From Parvularculaceae bacterium (GTDB taxonomy: Bacteria > Pseudomonadota > Alphaproteobacteria > Caulobacterales > Parvularculaceae): a DNA stretch of 57,797 nt. Positions 1 to 8,057 of this stretch are shown here, one piece after another. Each line of letters opens with the position of its first letter. Within the stretch, counting starts at the first letter, position 1. Made by a program: the position numbers and the translations under genes. Where the stretch lies: contig JACADZ010000040.1 in the NCBI GenBank assembly GCA_013389105.1, positions 1 to 57,797 of the forward strand, given 5' to 3'. Under the pieces are notes generated by a model. It had not been told where the DNA came from. It ran no database searches and was given only the letters and a program-made list of their open reading frames with translations.

Positions 1-1
1 C

Positions 2-460
2 CCCGAGCGCGCGAGCGCCCCTGCGCCCGCGTCCGCGCACATGAGCGCGCTCGATCGGCTGCGCGCCCTGCGGGCCGCTGCGCCGAGCGGCGGGGTCGAA
101 GACGCGCCGGCGCCGGAGGCCACGCTGACCGACGTGAAACGCGCCATCGAAGCCATCACCGAATCCGAAGGGGCGGCGTCGGCGGTCGAGGCGCCGTCAG
201 ACGGCGACGTCTCCGCAGCCGCCGAAGCGGCCGCCGCGACCAAGGTCGCGCGCCAGGAGGTCGAGACCTTGCGCCTGTCGGTCGTCAAGTCGATCGACGA
301 GACGCGGGTGGAGCTGAAATCCGCTCACGCCAATGTCGTGGCCCTGCGCCGCCGGCTCAACGACCTCCAAGAGCGCAGCCGCAGTCGGCGTACGCGGATC
401 GCCGCCGGCCTCTCGCGCGCCGAGACCCTGCTGTCGGAATTGCGCGCCGTCTCGGGATGA
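2..460 (+). CDS. C-terminal part of an unidentified protein ending in a coiled coil (cut by left edge)
   Basis: The reading frame is open from base 2 with no stop, so the gene almost certainly starts upstream of the window; the in-frame ATG at 41 is probably internal. The visible part is Ala/Glu-rich and low in complexity up to about residue 75, followed by a charged heptad-like helix (residues 80-135 counted from 41) that looks like a coiled coil. Its stop overlaps the start of the deacetylase by 4 bp (ATGA at 457-460), so it belongs to the same operon. In XrtA/PEP-CTERM loci the gene just before the deacetylase is often the XrtA-associated secretion ATPase, so this may be an Ala-rich C-terminal tail of that protein, but no ATPase motif lies in the window to prove it. 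Confidence 0.55.
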   Translation, partial: PERASAPAPASAHMSALDRLRALRAAAPSGGVEDAPAPEATLTDVKRAIEAITESEGAASAVEAPSDGDVSAAAEAAAATKVARQEVETLRLSVVKSIDETRVELKSAHANVVALRRRLNDLQERSRSRRTRIAAGLSRAETLLSELRAVSG

Positions 461-1347
461 CGCCGCCGGCCTCAGGCCTGCCCCGGCCGGTCGCGTCCGC
501 GACGGAGGGAGAGGCGACCCGTTTCGCCATGTCTGTCGACGTGGAGGATTATTTTCAGGTCTGGGCCTTTGCGGGCGTCGTCGCCCGGCGCGACTGGGAC
601 GGCTTTGCGCCCCGCGTCGAGATGAATACCCGGCGCACGCTCGATCTGTTCGACCGCACCGGGGCCAAGGCGACGTTTTTCGCGCTCGGCTGGGTCGCGG
701 AGCGCTATCCGGCGCTGTTGCGCGACATCGCCGCGCGCGGCCACGAAGTGGCGAGCCACGGCTACGATCACGCCAAGGTCTTCGATCAGAGTCCGGAGGA
801 ATTTCGGGCCGACGCCGCGAAGACCAAGCGCCTCATCGAGGACGCGAGCGGCGCCGCCGTTCGCGGCTATCGCGCCGCCGGGTTTTCAATCGACCGGCGC
901 ACCCCCTGGGCCCATGAGATCCTCGCCGACATCGGCTACGCCTACTCGTCGAGCAGCCATCCGATCGCGCATGACCATTACGGCGATCCGGACGGTCCCC
1001 GCGAGCCCTATCGGCCGGCGGCCGGGCGCGACTTGATCGAGGCGCCGGTCGCGACAGCCGAGATCTTCGGGAAGCGCGTCAGCTGCGCCGGCGGCGGCTG
1101 GTTCCGCGCCGCCCCTTACGCGGCGACGTCGAGGCTGATCGCGGCGGCGGAGCGAACGCTCAAGGGGCCGGTCATCTTCTACTTCCACCCCTGGGAAATC
1201 GACCCCGACCAGCCGCGCATCAAGAACGCCCCGCTGAAGTCGCGGCTCCGACATTATGTAAATCTCGGCGCGATGGAGAGGAAGCTTGAGCGCCTGCTCG
1301 AAAGCCGGCGCTGGGGGCGCATCGACGCGGCGCTCGGGCTGGCTTAG
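457..1347 (+). CDS. XrtA/PEP-CTERM-associated polysaccharide deacetylase (NodB-like)
   Basis: A 296-residue carbohydrate esterase of the NodB fold, expected to remove N-acetyl groups from an exported polysaccharide. The metal and catalytic aspartates lie in SVDVEDYF (residues 26-33), the signature opening of the deacetylase subfamily of exosortase-A loci (TIGR03006-like). The zinc histidines are in SHGYDH (H101, H105), and RGYRAAGFS follows about 30 residues later. The C-terminal FYFHPWEID also fits the subfamily. There is no signal peptide, as is usual for this subfamily. It overlaps the previous gene by 4 bp and is followed 9 bp later by the FemAB-like gene, so all four genes from base 2 to 3638 are probably one transcript for exopolysaccharide synthesis tied to PEP-CTERM protein sorting. 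Confidence 0.9.
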   Translation: MTPPASGLPRPVASATEGEATRFAMSVDVEDYFQVWAFAGVVARRDWDGFAPRVEMNTRRTLDLFDRTGAKATFFALGWVAERYPALLRDIAARGHEVASHGYDHAKVFDQSPEEFRADAAKTKRLIEDASGAAVRGYRAAGFSIDRRTPWAHEILADIGYAYSSSSHPIAHDHYGDPDGPREPYRPAAGRDLIEAPVATAEIFGKRVSCAGGGWFRAAPYAATSRLIAAAERTLKGPVIFYFHPWEIDPDQPRIKNAPLKSRLRHYVNLGAMERKLERLLESRRWGRIDAALGLA

Positions 1348-1356
1348 AAAGCGGCG

Positions 1357-2400
1357 ATGATCGAAGTTGTCGAGACCACGGTCGCCGATGATCAGGCGTG
1401 GGCGGATTATGTGGCCGGCCAGCCGGACGCGCGGCTGTTTCATGAGCGCCGCTGGGGCGCGGTGATCGACGAGGCCTACGGTCACAAGACGCTTCATCTC
1501 GCGGCGAAGCGCGCCGGCCGGATCGTCGGCGTTCTGCCGCTGACGGACGTCAGGTCCGTCCTCTTCGGGCGATCGCTGATCTCAGGGGCGTTCGCGGTCG
1601 CTGGCGGCGCGCTGGCGGACGACGACGAGGCGCTCGAAGCGCTTCTCGCCCGCGCGCTCGATCTCGGTCGCGCCCGGAACGTCCAGTATGTCGAGTTGCG
1701 CGGCGGACGCGCGCCGGCGACGCCGCCTTGGGTTCAGAAGACCGGCGTCCATGCGGCGTTCCAGAAAGAGCTGCCGGCGAGCGAGGACGCACTGCTGCCG
1801 TCGCTTCCGAAAAACCGTCGGGCCCAAATCAAGAAAGCGACGCGGCTAATTTCACAGCTCGGTGCGCAGCTCCGGCTCGACGGGACGGCGCGGGATTTCC
1901 AGCCGCTCTACGCGCGATCCCTGCGCAATCTCGGCACGCCGGTTCCGCCCCTGGCGCTGTTCCGGGCCATCATGGACCGCTTCCGCGACTGCGCCGAAAT
2001 TTCCCTGATCGAGCGAGAGGGGAGTCCGATCGCCGGCCTCCTGACCTTTTGGCGCGGCGGCGTCGTCTCGCCCTACTATATCGGGGGCACCAGCGAAGCG
2101 CGTGCGCTGTTCGCCTACGACCTGCTCTATTTCGACCTGATGCGCCGCGCCATCGCGCGCGGCGTCAGGACGTTCGATTTCGGCCGGAGCAAGATCGGCT
2201 CGACGCATTTCGACACAAAAACCTACTGGGGCTTCGAACCGGCGCCGGTCGTCTATCACGTCGCCATGATCCGCGCCAAGGAACTCCCCAATCTTAGCGG
2301 CGCCAACCCGAAATTCGCGCTGGTTTCGGAAGCCTGGAAGAAGCTGCCCCAGCCTGTCGCTGACCTCGCGGGTCCCATGCTGGCGCGTCACCTTGCATGA
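1357..2400 (+). CDS. FemAB-like GNAT protein, XrtA/PEP-CTERM system-associated
   Basis: A 347-residue protein of the FemAB/acetyltransferase-like fold (TIGR03019-like), a family found next to exosortase-A genes. The N-terminal half holds the first GNAT-like lobe (DARLFHERRWG at about 23-33). The second lobe contains LPKNRRAQIKKA at about 149-160, and a run of aromatic and glycine residues (SPYYIGGTSEARALFAYD, about 230-250) typical of the acceptor site. The substrate is not known for this family; by analogy with FemAB proteins it may transfer an aminoacyl or acyl group to a glycan or lipid carrier. The stop overlaps the glycosyltransferase start (ATGA, 2397-2400), showing translational coupling. 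Confidence 0.88.
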   Translation: MIEVVETTVADDQAWADYVAGQPDARLFHERRWGAVIDEAYGHKTLHLAAKRAGRIVGVLPLTDVRSVLFGRSLISGAFAVAGGALADDDEALEALLARALDLGRARNVQYVELRGGRAPATPPWVQKTGVHAAFQKELPASEDALLPSLPKNRRAQIKKATRLISQLGAQLRLDGTARDFQPLYARSLRNLGTPVPPLALFRAIMDRFRDCAEISLIEREGSPIAGLLTFWRGGVVSPYYIGGTSEARALFAYDLLYFDLMRRAIARGVRTFDFGRSKIGSTHFDTKTYWGFEPAPVVYHVAMIRAKELPNLSGANPKFALVSEAWKKLPQPVADLAGPMLARHLA

Positions 2401-3638
2401 GCGGACCGGACGAATTTCTGTTTCTCGCCCACCGCATTCCCTATCCGCCCGACAAGGGAGACAAGATCCGCTCGTTCCGGCTGCTCCGGCATCTGGCCAG
2501 GCGCTACCGCGTTCATCTCGCGGCTTTCGTCGATGATCCTGACGATTTCGCGCATCAGGCCCTTCTTGAGGCGCTGTGCGCCAGCGTCACGCTCGTCCCC
2601 CTGATCCCCTCTGCAGCGCGTCTGCGCAGCGCCGGCTCGCTCATGCGCGGCGAACCGCTGACCTTCGGCTACTATCGCGACGCGCGCCTCGCCAAAGCGG
2701 TCATGGACCTGCGCGCGCGGCCGCTCGCCGGCGAACTCGCTTTTTCTTCCTCAGTGGCCCCTTACCTCGAACCCGCCGCGCCGGACCGGCTGCGAATCGC
2801 CGATCTCTGCGACGCGGACTCCGAGAAGTGGCTTGAATACGCCAAGGGCGCCGGCTTTCCGATGAACCTCGTCTATGGGCGAGAACATCGGCGCCTTGCG
2901 GCGGCGGAAACGGCGATCATCAACAGCTTCGATACGACCTTCGCGATCAGCGAGGCTGAGGCGGCGATCTTCGAGCAGCGCCCGGGCCTGAAGCGGCGGG
3001 TCGCCGTCCTCGGCAATGGTGTCGATACAGACTATTTCGCGCCCGCTTCCTATCCGCGCCCGCCCGATGCAGCCGACATCGTCTTCACCGGCGCGATGGA
3101 CTACAAGCCGAACATCGACGCCGCCATCTGGTTTGCGACCGAAGTCCTGCCGCAGGTCCGGGCGCGCCTTGCCGACGCGAGCTTTGCGATCGTCGGCGCG
3201 CGGCCGGCGCCGCAGGTCGCCGCGCTCGGCGGCCGGGACGGCGTCATGGTGACCGGGCGGGTCGCCGATGTGAGGCCCTATCTCGCCCATGCGCGCCTCG
3301 CCGTCGCGCCGCTTCAGATCGCGCGAGGAGTCCAGAACAAGGTCCTCGAGGCCATGGCGAGCGGGCGCCCGGTGGTCGCCAGCGCCGACGCCAATGTGGG
3401 CGTCGGGGCGAGGCCCGATGAGGAAATCGTGATCGCCGGGTCGGCGGCGGCGTTCGCCGCGGCGACAATTGCGCTCCTCGAAGCGCCGGAGCGGGCCGAG
3501 GCGATCGGGGCCGCCGCTCGGGCTCGCGCGGCCCGCGATTTCTCCTGGGACAGCAAGCTGGCGGCCCTCGACGCCGTGCTCGATTCCGCGGCTGTTCCCA
3601 AACTCGGGTCCGGACCCAAGGTCGCCGGAAGGCGCTGA
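2397..3638 (+). CDS. Glycosyltransferase family 4-like, XrtA/PEP-CTERM-associated
   Basis: A 413-residue GT-B glycosyltransferase resembling the sugar transferase of exosortase-A loci (TIGR03087-like). The start AHRIPYPPDKGDKIRSF (residues 10-26) is the usual N-terminal signature. VFTGAMDYKPNIDA near residue 228 opens the C-terminal nucleotide-sugar domain. VQNKVLEAMASGRPVVAS (about 311-328) is the GT4 E-x7-E-like donor site. It should add a sugar to the lipid-linked repeat on the cytoplasmic side of the membrane. It is the last gene of the visible polysaccharide run; the next gene (thiolase) is 96 bp away and metabolically unrelated. Confidence 0.9.
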   Translation: MSGPDEFLFLAHRIPYPPDKGDKIRSFRLLRHLARRYRVHLAAFVDDPDDFAHQALLEALCASVTLVPLIPSAARLRSAGSLMRGEPLTFGYYRDARLAKAVMDLRARPLAGELAFSSSVAPYLEPAAPDRLRIADLCDADSEKWLEYAKGAGFPMNLVYGREHRRLAAAETAIINSFDTTFAISEAEAAIFEQRPGLKRRVAVLGNGVDTDYFAPASYPRPPDAADIVFTGAMDYKPNIDAAIWFATEVLPQVRARLADASFAIVGARPAPQVAALGGRDGVMVTGRVADVRPYLAHARLAVAPLQIARGVQNKVLEAMASGRPVVASADANVGVGARPDEEIVIAGSAAAFAAATIALLEAPERAEAIGAAARARAARDFSWDSKLAALDAVLDSAAVPKLGSGPKVAGRR

Positions 3639-3734
3639 AAATCTTCAGCGCGCATGCTGGCACGGGGTCGGCGGAGGGGCTATCAAGCACCTCACATTTG
3701 CTGCGCTGCGGCGCCAGATCGAAGGAGAGCCTCC

Positions 3735-4916
3735 ATGCAAGACCCCGTCGTCATCGCCGGCATGGCGAGAACCCCCATCGGTAATTTCCAGGGCGCCTTC
3801 GCCGGCGTGCCCGCGACGCAGCTCGGCAGCCACGCCATCAAGGCGGCGCTCGCCCGAAGCGGCGTAAAACCGGCGGACGTCGAAGAGGTCTATATGGGCT
3901 GCGTGCTACCCGCCGGGCTCGGACAGGCGCCGGCGCGGCAGGCCTCGCTCGGCGCCGGGCTGCCGACTTCGGCGGGCTGCGTCACCGTGAACAAGGTGTG
4001 CGGGTCCGGCATGAAAACGCTGATGATGGCGCATGACGCCATCGCCGCCGGCTCGATCAAGGTCGCCGTCGCGGGCGGCATGGAGTCGATGACGAACGCG
4101 CCGCACATCCTCCCGACGGGCCGGACCGGCATCAAGTTCGGGCACGGAGAAATTCTCGATCACATGGCGTTCGACGGCCTTGAGGACGCCTACAAGAAGC
4201 GCACGGCCATGGGCGTCTTCGCCGAGAAATGCGCCCGCGAGTGGCAGTTCTCGAAAACCGAACAGGACGAATACGCCATGCGTTCCGTAACGCGCGCGCA
4301 GAAGGCGATCAAGGACGGCAAGTTCAAGGACGAGATCGCGCCTTTCGAGGTTGCGACGCGCAAGGGTCCGGTGCTGGTCGCCGACGATGAAAAACCGGGA
4401 ACGGTCGACGCCGCAAAGATTCCGTCGCTCAAACCTGCCTTCGAGAAGGACGGCACGGTGACGGCGGGCTCGTCGTCGGCGATTTCCGACGGCGCTGCGG
4501 CGCTCATCGTCATGCGCGAGTCCGAGGCGAAGAAGCGCGGGGCGAGGCCCATTGCGAAAATCGTCGCGCACGCGACGCACTCGCAGGAACCTGAATGGTT
4601 CACGACGGCCCCCGTCGACTCGATCAAGTCCGTTCTCGCCAAGGCCGGGTGGTCGGTCGGCGAGGTCGACCTCTTCGAGATCAACGAAGCCTTTGCGGTG
4701 GTGCCGATGGCGGCCATGCGCGAGCTCAAGATTCCGGCGGAGAAGGTGAACATCCACGGCGGCGCCATTGCGCTTGGACACCCGATCGGCGCTTCCGGCG
4801 CGCGCATCATCGTGACGCTCATCAATGCGCTCAAGGAGACCGGCGGCAAGCGCGGCGTGGCCTCGCTCTGCATCGGCGGCGGCGAAGCGACGTCGGTGGC
4901 GGTCGAACTCGTCTAA
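3735..4916 (+). CDS. Acetyl-CoA C-acetyltransferase (thiolase)
   Basis: A 393-residue thiolase of the AtoB/PhaA type, which condenses or cleaves acetoacetyl-CoA in the cytoplasm. Nucleophile C89 is in NKVCGSG, H349 in GHPIGASG and C379 in LCIGGGEA; these match the classical Cys89/His348/Cys378 set almost exactly. An upstream in-frame start at 3654 exists, but the ATG at 3735 has a good ribosome binding site (GGAG at 3724-3727) and gives the family N-terminus DPVVIAGMARTPIG. No phaB or phaC is adjacent. It may serve acetyl-CoA recovery from glutaryl-CoA and fatty-acid breakdown encoded further along. Confidence 0.93.
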   Translation: MQDPVVIAGMARTPIGNFQGAFAGVPATQLGSHAIKAALARSGVKPADVEEVYMGCVLPAGLGQAPARQASLGAGLPTSAGCVTVNKVCGSGMKTLMMAHDAIAAGSIKVAVAGGMESMTNAPHILPTGRTGIKFGHGEILDHMAFDGLEDAYKKRTAMGVFAEKCAREWQFSKTEQDEYAMRSVTRAQKAIKDGKFKDEIAPFEVATRKGPVLVADDEKPGTVDAAKIPSLKPAFEKDGTVTAGSSSAISDGAAALIVMRESEAKKRGARPIAKIVAHATHSQEPEWFTTAPVDSIKSVLAKAGWSVGEVDLFEINEAFAVVPMAAMRELKIPAEKVNIHGGAIALGHPIGASGARIIVTLINALKETGGKRGVASLCIGGGEATSVAVELV

Positions 4917-4926
4917 AACGGCCGCC

Positions 4927-5478
4927 TCAGGCCGCCTCGCGTTCGAACGGCGCCGCGGACGCGGCGGCGGGCGATGCAGCGGCGCGGGGCGCCAGTTCGT
5001 CCTTCCCGCGAGGCATGACCCTCGGGCGCCAGACGCCGAGGACGACATTGGCGATCGAGAGCGCCATGACGGTCCAGAGCGTGCCCCATTCGAGGGTGAC
5101 GAGCGACTGCAGCGCGTCCGCCGGCGCCGAACCGTCGGCGATCTTGCGCGCGACGTCGGCCGCATAGGCCGACTTCGCGCTGACGATCGTCAGAACGCCC
5201 TTGAACATGAGGATGCCCAGCGCGGCCTTGACCCACACCCATCCTTTTTCCTGGAAGGGATGGTGCGCAACCATGGCGCCGAGCCCCGTGACGAGCGCGA
5301 GGCCGAGTGATGGCACGAGCAGGTATTTGCTGATTGCGGAGATGCCTTCGCGAAGATCCGCATAATCGGCCGGCGTTTCCTGCGGCGCGGCGAAAAGCAG
5401 GATCATGTAGCAGGCGAGCCCGCCGATGAGGCCGGCGGAAGCGACGCTGTGCAGGATCTTCAGGAGTTTGCGCATCAT
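4927..5478 (-). CDS. Small integral membrane protein, DUF2269-like
   Basis: A 183-residue protein with four predicted membrane helices (about residues 9-30, 50-70, 82-104 and 130-150) and an Ala/Pro-rich cytoplasmic tail. The helix pattern, LKILHSVASAGLIGGL near the start and HHPFQEKGWVWVKAAL in the middle resemble the predicted integral membrane proteins grouped as DUF2269, whose function is unknown. It ends 11 bp from the stop of the convergent thiolase. The start may be either of two adjacent Met codons (5478 or 5475); neither has a strong ribosome binding site. Confidence 0.6.
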   Translation of the reverse strand: MMRKLLKILHSVASAGLIGGLACYMILLFAAPQETPADYADLREGISAISKYLLVPSLGLALVTGLGAMVAHHPFQEKGWVWVKAALGILMFKGVLTIVSAKSAYAADVARKIADGSAPADALQSLVTLEWGTLWTVMALSIANVVLGVWRPRVMPRGKDELAPRAAASPAAASAAPFEREAA

Positions 5479-5612
5479 TCTGCGGTCGGCCTCTGGCTGG
5501 CGCCGTCGCGCCGCGGGCCTTCCGGCCTGCGCGCATGACAGGTTTCGCGATCATAGACATGGGGCCCCGCCCAGCGAAGACCTCCGCACCGGAAGGCCCG
5601 GCTCCAGGTTTA

Positions 5613-5658
5613 GTCAGGTATACTTGACATGGCCGCAGAAGTCAGGTATACCTTACAT
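5613..5658 (+). promoter_or_regulatory. Sigma-70-type promoter embedded in two palindromic operators of the XRE operon
   Basis: Two 18-bp direct repeats, GTCAGGTATACTTGACAT (5613-5630) and GTCAGGTATACCTTACAT (5641-5658), lie 28 bp apart. Each is nearly palindromic around GTATAC. A canonical promoter is built into them: TTGACA at 5624-5629, 17-bp spacer, TATACC at 5647-5652. A repressor on either site would cover the -35 or the -10. The small XRE protein encoded two genes later is the natural candidate repressor, giving autoregulation. Confidence 0.7.
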
Positions 5659-5677
5659 ATCGTTGGGAGATTGGGTC

Positions 5678-5947
5678 ATGAATTCGCAAGGCTTGTATAT
5701 CGCCGCCATGGCGGCGATCGCCGTTGCGGCCTTCGGCCTCGTTTTCGGAATCACCGGAACGACCGAGGGACGCAGAAGGGCGGGTCTGCGCATCCTTCAA
5801 TTCGGGATGGGGATCGGCGGTTTCACCCTGATCGGCGGCGCCATTCTAGGCGGCGACGGCGAAGACGCCGTCTACGGCCTTCTGCTTCTCCTTTTCGGCA
5901 CGGGCGTGACCGCGATCGGACGGGCGAAAGCACAGCGCACGGAATAA
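5678..5947 (+). CDS. Small membrane protein, first gene of XRE-regulated operon
   Basis: An 89-residue protein with two or three hydrophobic helices (residues about 5-24, 39-57 and 66-82) and little else; family not recognised. The start at 5678 is chosen because it lies just downstream of the operator-promoter and begins a clean membrane segment; longer versions of the frame would run back through the promoter. The stop overlaps the ATG of the XRE gene (TAATG at 5945-5949). Such a small membrane protein paired with a 70-residue XRE regulator is a recurring bacterial arrangement, but its role is unknown. Confidence 0.72.
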   Translation: MNSQGLYIAAMAAIAVAAFGLVFGITGTTEGRRRAGLRILQFGMGIGGFTLIGGAILGGDGEDAVYGLLLLLFGTGVTAIGRAKAQRTE

Positions 5948-6159
5948 TGGAAAACCGCTTGCGGTCGCTGCGTTCGGAGAGGGGCTGGAGTCAGGCCGAC
6001 CTCGGCGCGGTTCTCGGCGTGTCGAGACAGGCGGTGAACGCCATCGAAACCGGCAAGCACGACCCCAGCCTATTCCTTGCGTTCAAGATCGCGGCCGCCT
6101 TCGGGCTCCCCATCGAAGAGATATTCGACGCGCAAATCGGGAAAACAGGTGAAACATGA
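5947..6159 (+). CDS. Short XRE-family helix-turn-helix regulator
   Basis: A 70-residue protein that is almost entirely one Cro/C1-type HTH: the frame NRLRSLRSERGWSQADLG, then VSRQAVNAIETGKHDPSL as recognition helix and turn, ending in LPIEEIFD. This layout is typical of the small stand-alone XRE repressors that bind a single palindrome per dimer. It is translationally coupled to the membrane proteins before (1-bp overlap) and after (ATGA at 6156-6159). It very likely binds the paired GTATAC-centred palindromes at 5613-5658 and represses its own operon; that link is inferred from position and site architecture. Confidence 0.85.
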   Translation: MENRLRSLRSERGWSQADLGAVLGVSRQAVNAIETGKHDPSLFLAFKIAAAFGLPIEEIFDAQIGKTGET

Positions 6160-6809
6160 CGAATGGCGCCTCTCTGATCCGGCCTGTCCTGATTGGGCTT
6201 GGCCTCGCCCTCCTCGGCGTTGCGACGGGCTACGGGACGGTCTCCTGGGTCGCGTCCCTCGACGCCGATCGCTCCAGCGTCAACTTCGCGGACCTCGGCG
6301 CCGTCATCCTCGCCGCCGCGCTGGGCGGCCTTGGGGTCATCATCTTTATACTGAGTTTATTTCCAGGTTCCGCCGGAAGGAGGTCGCGCGAGGCGCCGCC
6401 GGCGGCCGGCCCGGATCAGCTTTCGTTCCAGAGGCTTCAGGCGGGCGCCCTCGTTCTCGCCGGACTGATGCTGGCGTTGCCTCTGGCGGCGAGTCCGGGC
6501 GGGTCGGAGCCGGACCGGGTGGTCGCGCTCGCGGCGATGGCTGGGGTGATCGCCTGCTTCCTGGTGCAGACGGCGCTCAACTGGACCCTGTGGCGACGGT
6601 CCGACGAATTCCTGCGCCGCCTCATCGCCGAAACCGGCTCGCTGTGCTTCTGGATCCTGCAGGCCGCGCTCTTCCTGTGGGCGGCGGCGGAGCGCCTCGG
6701 ACTGGCGCCGGCGGCGGACGCATGGAGCGGCGTCGTCGTCATGATGACCGTCTACCTGCTCGCGTCTTCGTTCATCAACGTCAGAAACGGGGCCGGCGCC
6801 GCCGTTTGA
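6156..6809 (+). CDS. Polytopic membrane protein of unknown function, third gene of XRE operon
   Basis: A 217-residue protein with about six membrane segments in three pairs (residues about 8-30, 46-68, 96-112, 120-137, 155-175 and 185-205). There are no obvious catalytic or transport motifs. It overlaps the XRE gene by 4 bp, so expression is tied to the repressor. The two membrane proteins and the regulator probably form one functional unit, perhaps sensing or responding to a membrane or redox condition, but nothing in the sequence identifies the ligand. Confidence 0.7.
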   Translation: MTNGASLIRPVLIGLGLALLGVATGYGTVSWVASLDADRSSVNFADLGAVILAAALGGLGVIIFILSLFPGSAGRRSREAPPAAGPDQLSFQRLQAGALVLAGLMLALPLAASPGGSEPDRVVALAAMAGVIACFLVQTALNWTLWRRSDEFLRRLIAETGSLCFWILQAALFLWAAAERLGLAPAADAWSGVVVMMTVYLLASSFINVRNGAGAAV

Positions 6810-6861
6810 CCCCCGGGAGGCGGGCGGCTATGTCCGAAGCGCCCCTTGCGAAAGGCGACCG

Positions 6862-8043
6862 ATGGCCGAGGCGAAAACCGCATTCAACTGGCAGGATCCG
6901 CTCTCTCTCGAAAGTCAGCTGACGGACGAAGAGAAAATGACGCGGGACGCCGCGCGCGGCTATGCGCAGAGCCGGCTCATGCCGCGGATCAGGGAAGCAA
7001 ACCGCCTCGAGCGCTTCGATCGCGAGATCATGACCGAACTGGGGAGCCAGGGTCTCCTCGGCGCGACGGTCGCCGAGGAGTATGGCGGCGGCGGGGCCAG
7101 CCACGTCGCCTATGGCCTCATCGCGCGCGAAGTCGAGCGGGTCGACAGCGGCTATCGCTCGGCGATGAGCGTCCAGTCCTCGCTCGTGATGTATCCGATC
7201 GAGGCCTTCGGCTCGGAAGAACAGAAGCGCAAGTATCTTCCAAAGCTCGCCAGCGGCGAGTGGGTCGGCTGCTTCGGCCTCACCGAAGCCGACGGCGGGT
7301 CCGACCCCGGCGCGATGCGCACCCGGGCCGAGGCCGTGTCGGGCGGTTATCGCCTCAACGGCGCCAAGATGTGGATCACCAACTCGCCCATCGCCGACCT
7401 GGCGGTCGTATGGGCGAAACTCGACGGCGACATCCGCGGGTTCATCGTCGAGCGCGGCATGAAGGGCTTCTCGACGCCGAAGATCGAGGGCAAGCTCTCG
7501 TTGCGCGCCTCGATCACCGGCGAAATCGCGCTCGACGACGTGGTCGTGCCGAAGGAAAACCTTTTGCCGAACGTCAGGGGCCTCAGGGGCCCGTTCTCGT
7601 GCCTCAACAAGGCGCGTTACGGCATTTCCTGGGGCGCAATGGGCGCGGCGGAGTTCTGCTGGATGGCGGCCCGCGATTACGCGATGGAGCGCGTGGTTTT
7701 CGGCAGGCCGATCGCGGCGACGCAGCTTGTTCAGAAGAAGCTCGCCGACATGCAGACCGAGATCGCGCTCGGGCTTCAGGGCTCGCTGGCGCTCGGACGT
7801 CTCATCGACGCCGGCGCCTACGTCCCCGAGGCGATCTCGCTCATGAAGCGCAATAATTGCGGCAAGGCGCTCGATATCGCGCGCGCAGCCCGGGACATTC
7901 ACGGCGGCAACGGCATCTCGGAGGAATATCACGTGATGCGTCACGTGATGAATCTCGAGACCGTCAATACCTATGAGGGCACCCACGACATTCACGCCCT
8001 CATCCTCGGGCGCGCCATCACGGGGCTTCAGGCGTTTCAGTGA
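6862..8043 (+). CDS. gcdH: Glutaryl-CoA dehydrogenase
   Basis: A 393-residue flavin acyl-CoA dehydrogenase that oxidises and decarboxylates glutaryl-CoA to crotonyl-CoA at the end of lysine, tryptophan and aromatic degradation. Subfamily features: the opening [14 protein letters not shown], the FAD/substrate loop [15 protein letters not shown] (about 136-150), [17 protein letters not shown], and catalytic glutamate E372 in [20 protein letters not shown]. Length and C-terminus match the family. It stands alone on the plus strand; its product would feed the crotonyl-CoA, fadB and thiolase route also present here. Confidence 0.93.
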   Translation: MAEAKTAFNWQDPLSLESQLTDEEKMTRDAARGYAQSRLMPRIREANRLERFDREIMTELGSQGLLGATVAEEYGGGGASHVAYGLIAREVERVDSGYRSAMSVQSSLVMYPIEAFGSEEQKRKYLPKLASGEWVGCFGLTEADGGSDPGAMRTRAEAVSGGYRLNGAKMWITNSPIADLAVVWAKLDGDIRGFIVERGMKGFSTPKIEGKLSLRASITGEIALDDVVVPKENLLPNVRGLRGPFSCLNKARYGISWGAMGAAEFCWMAARDYAMERVVFGRPIAATQLVQKKLADMQTEIALGLQGSLALGRLIDAGAYVPEAISLMKRNNCGKALDIARAARDIHGGNGISEEYHVMRHVMNLETVNTYEGTHDIHALILGRAITGLQAFQ

Positions 8044-8057
8044 CGCGCCGAGCGCGA

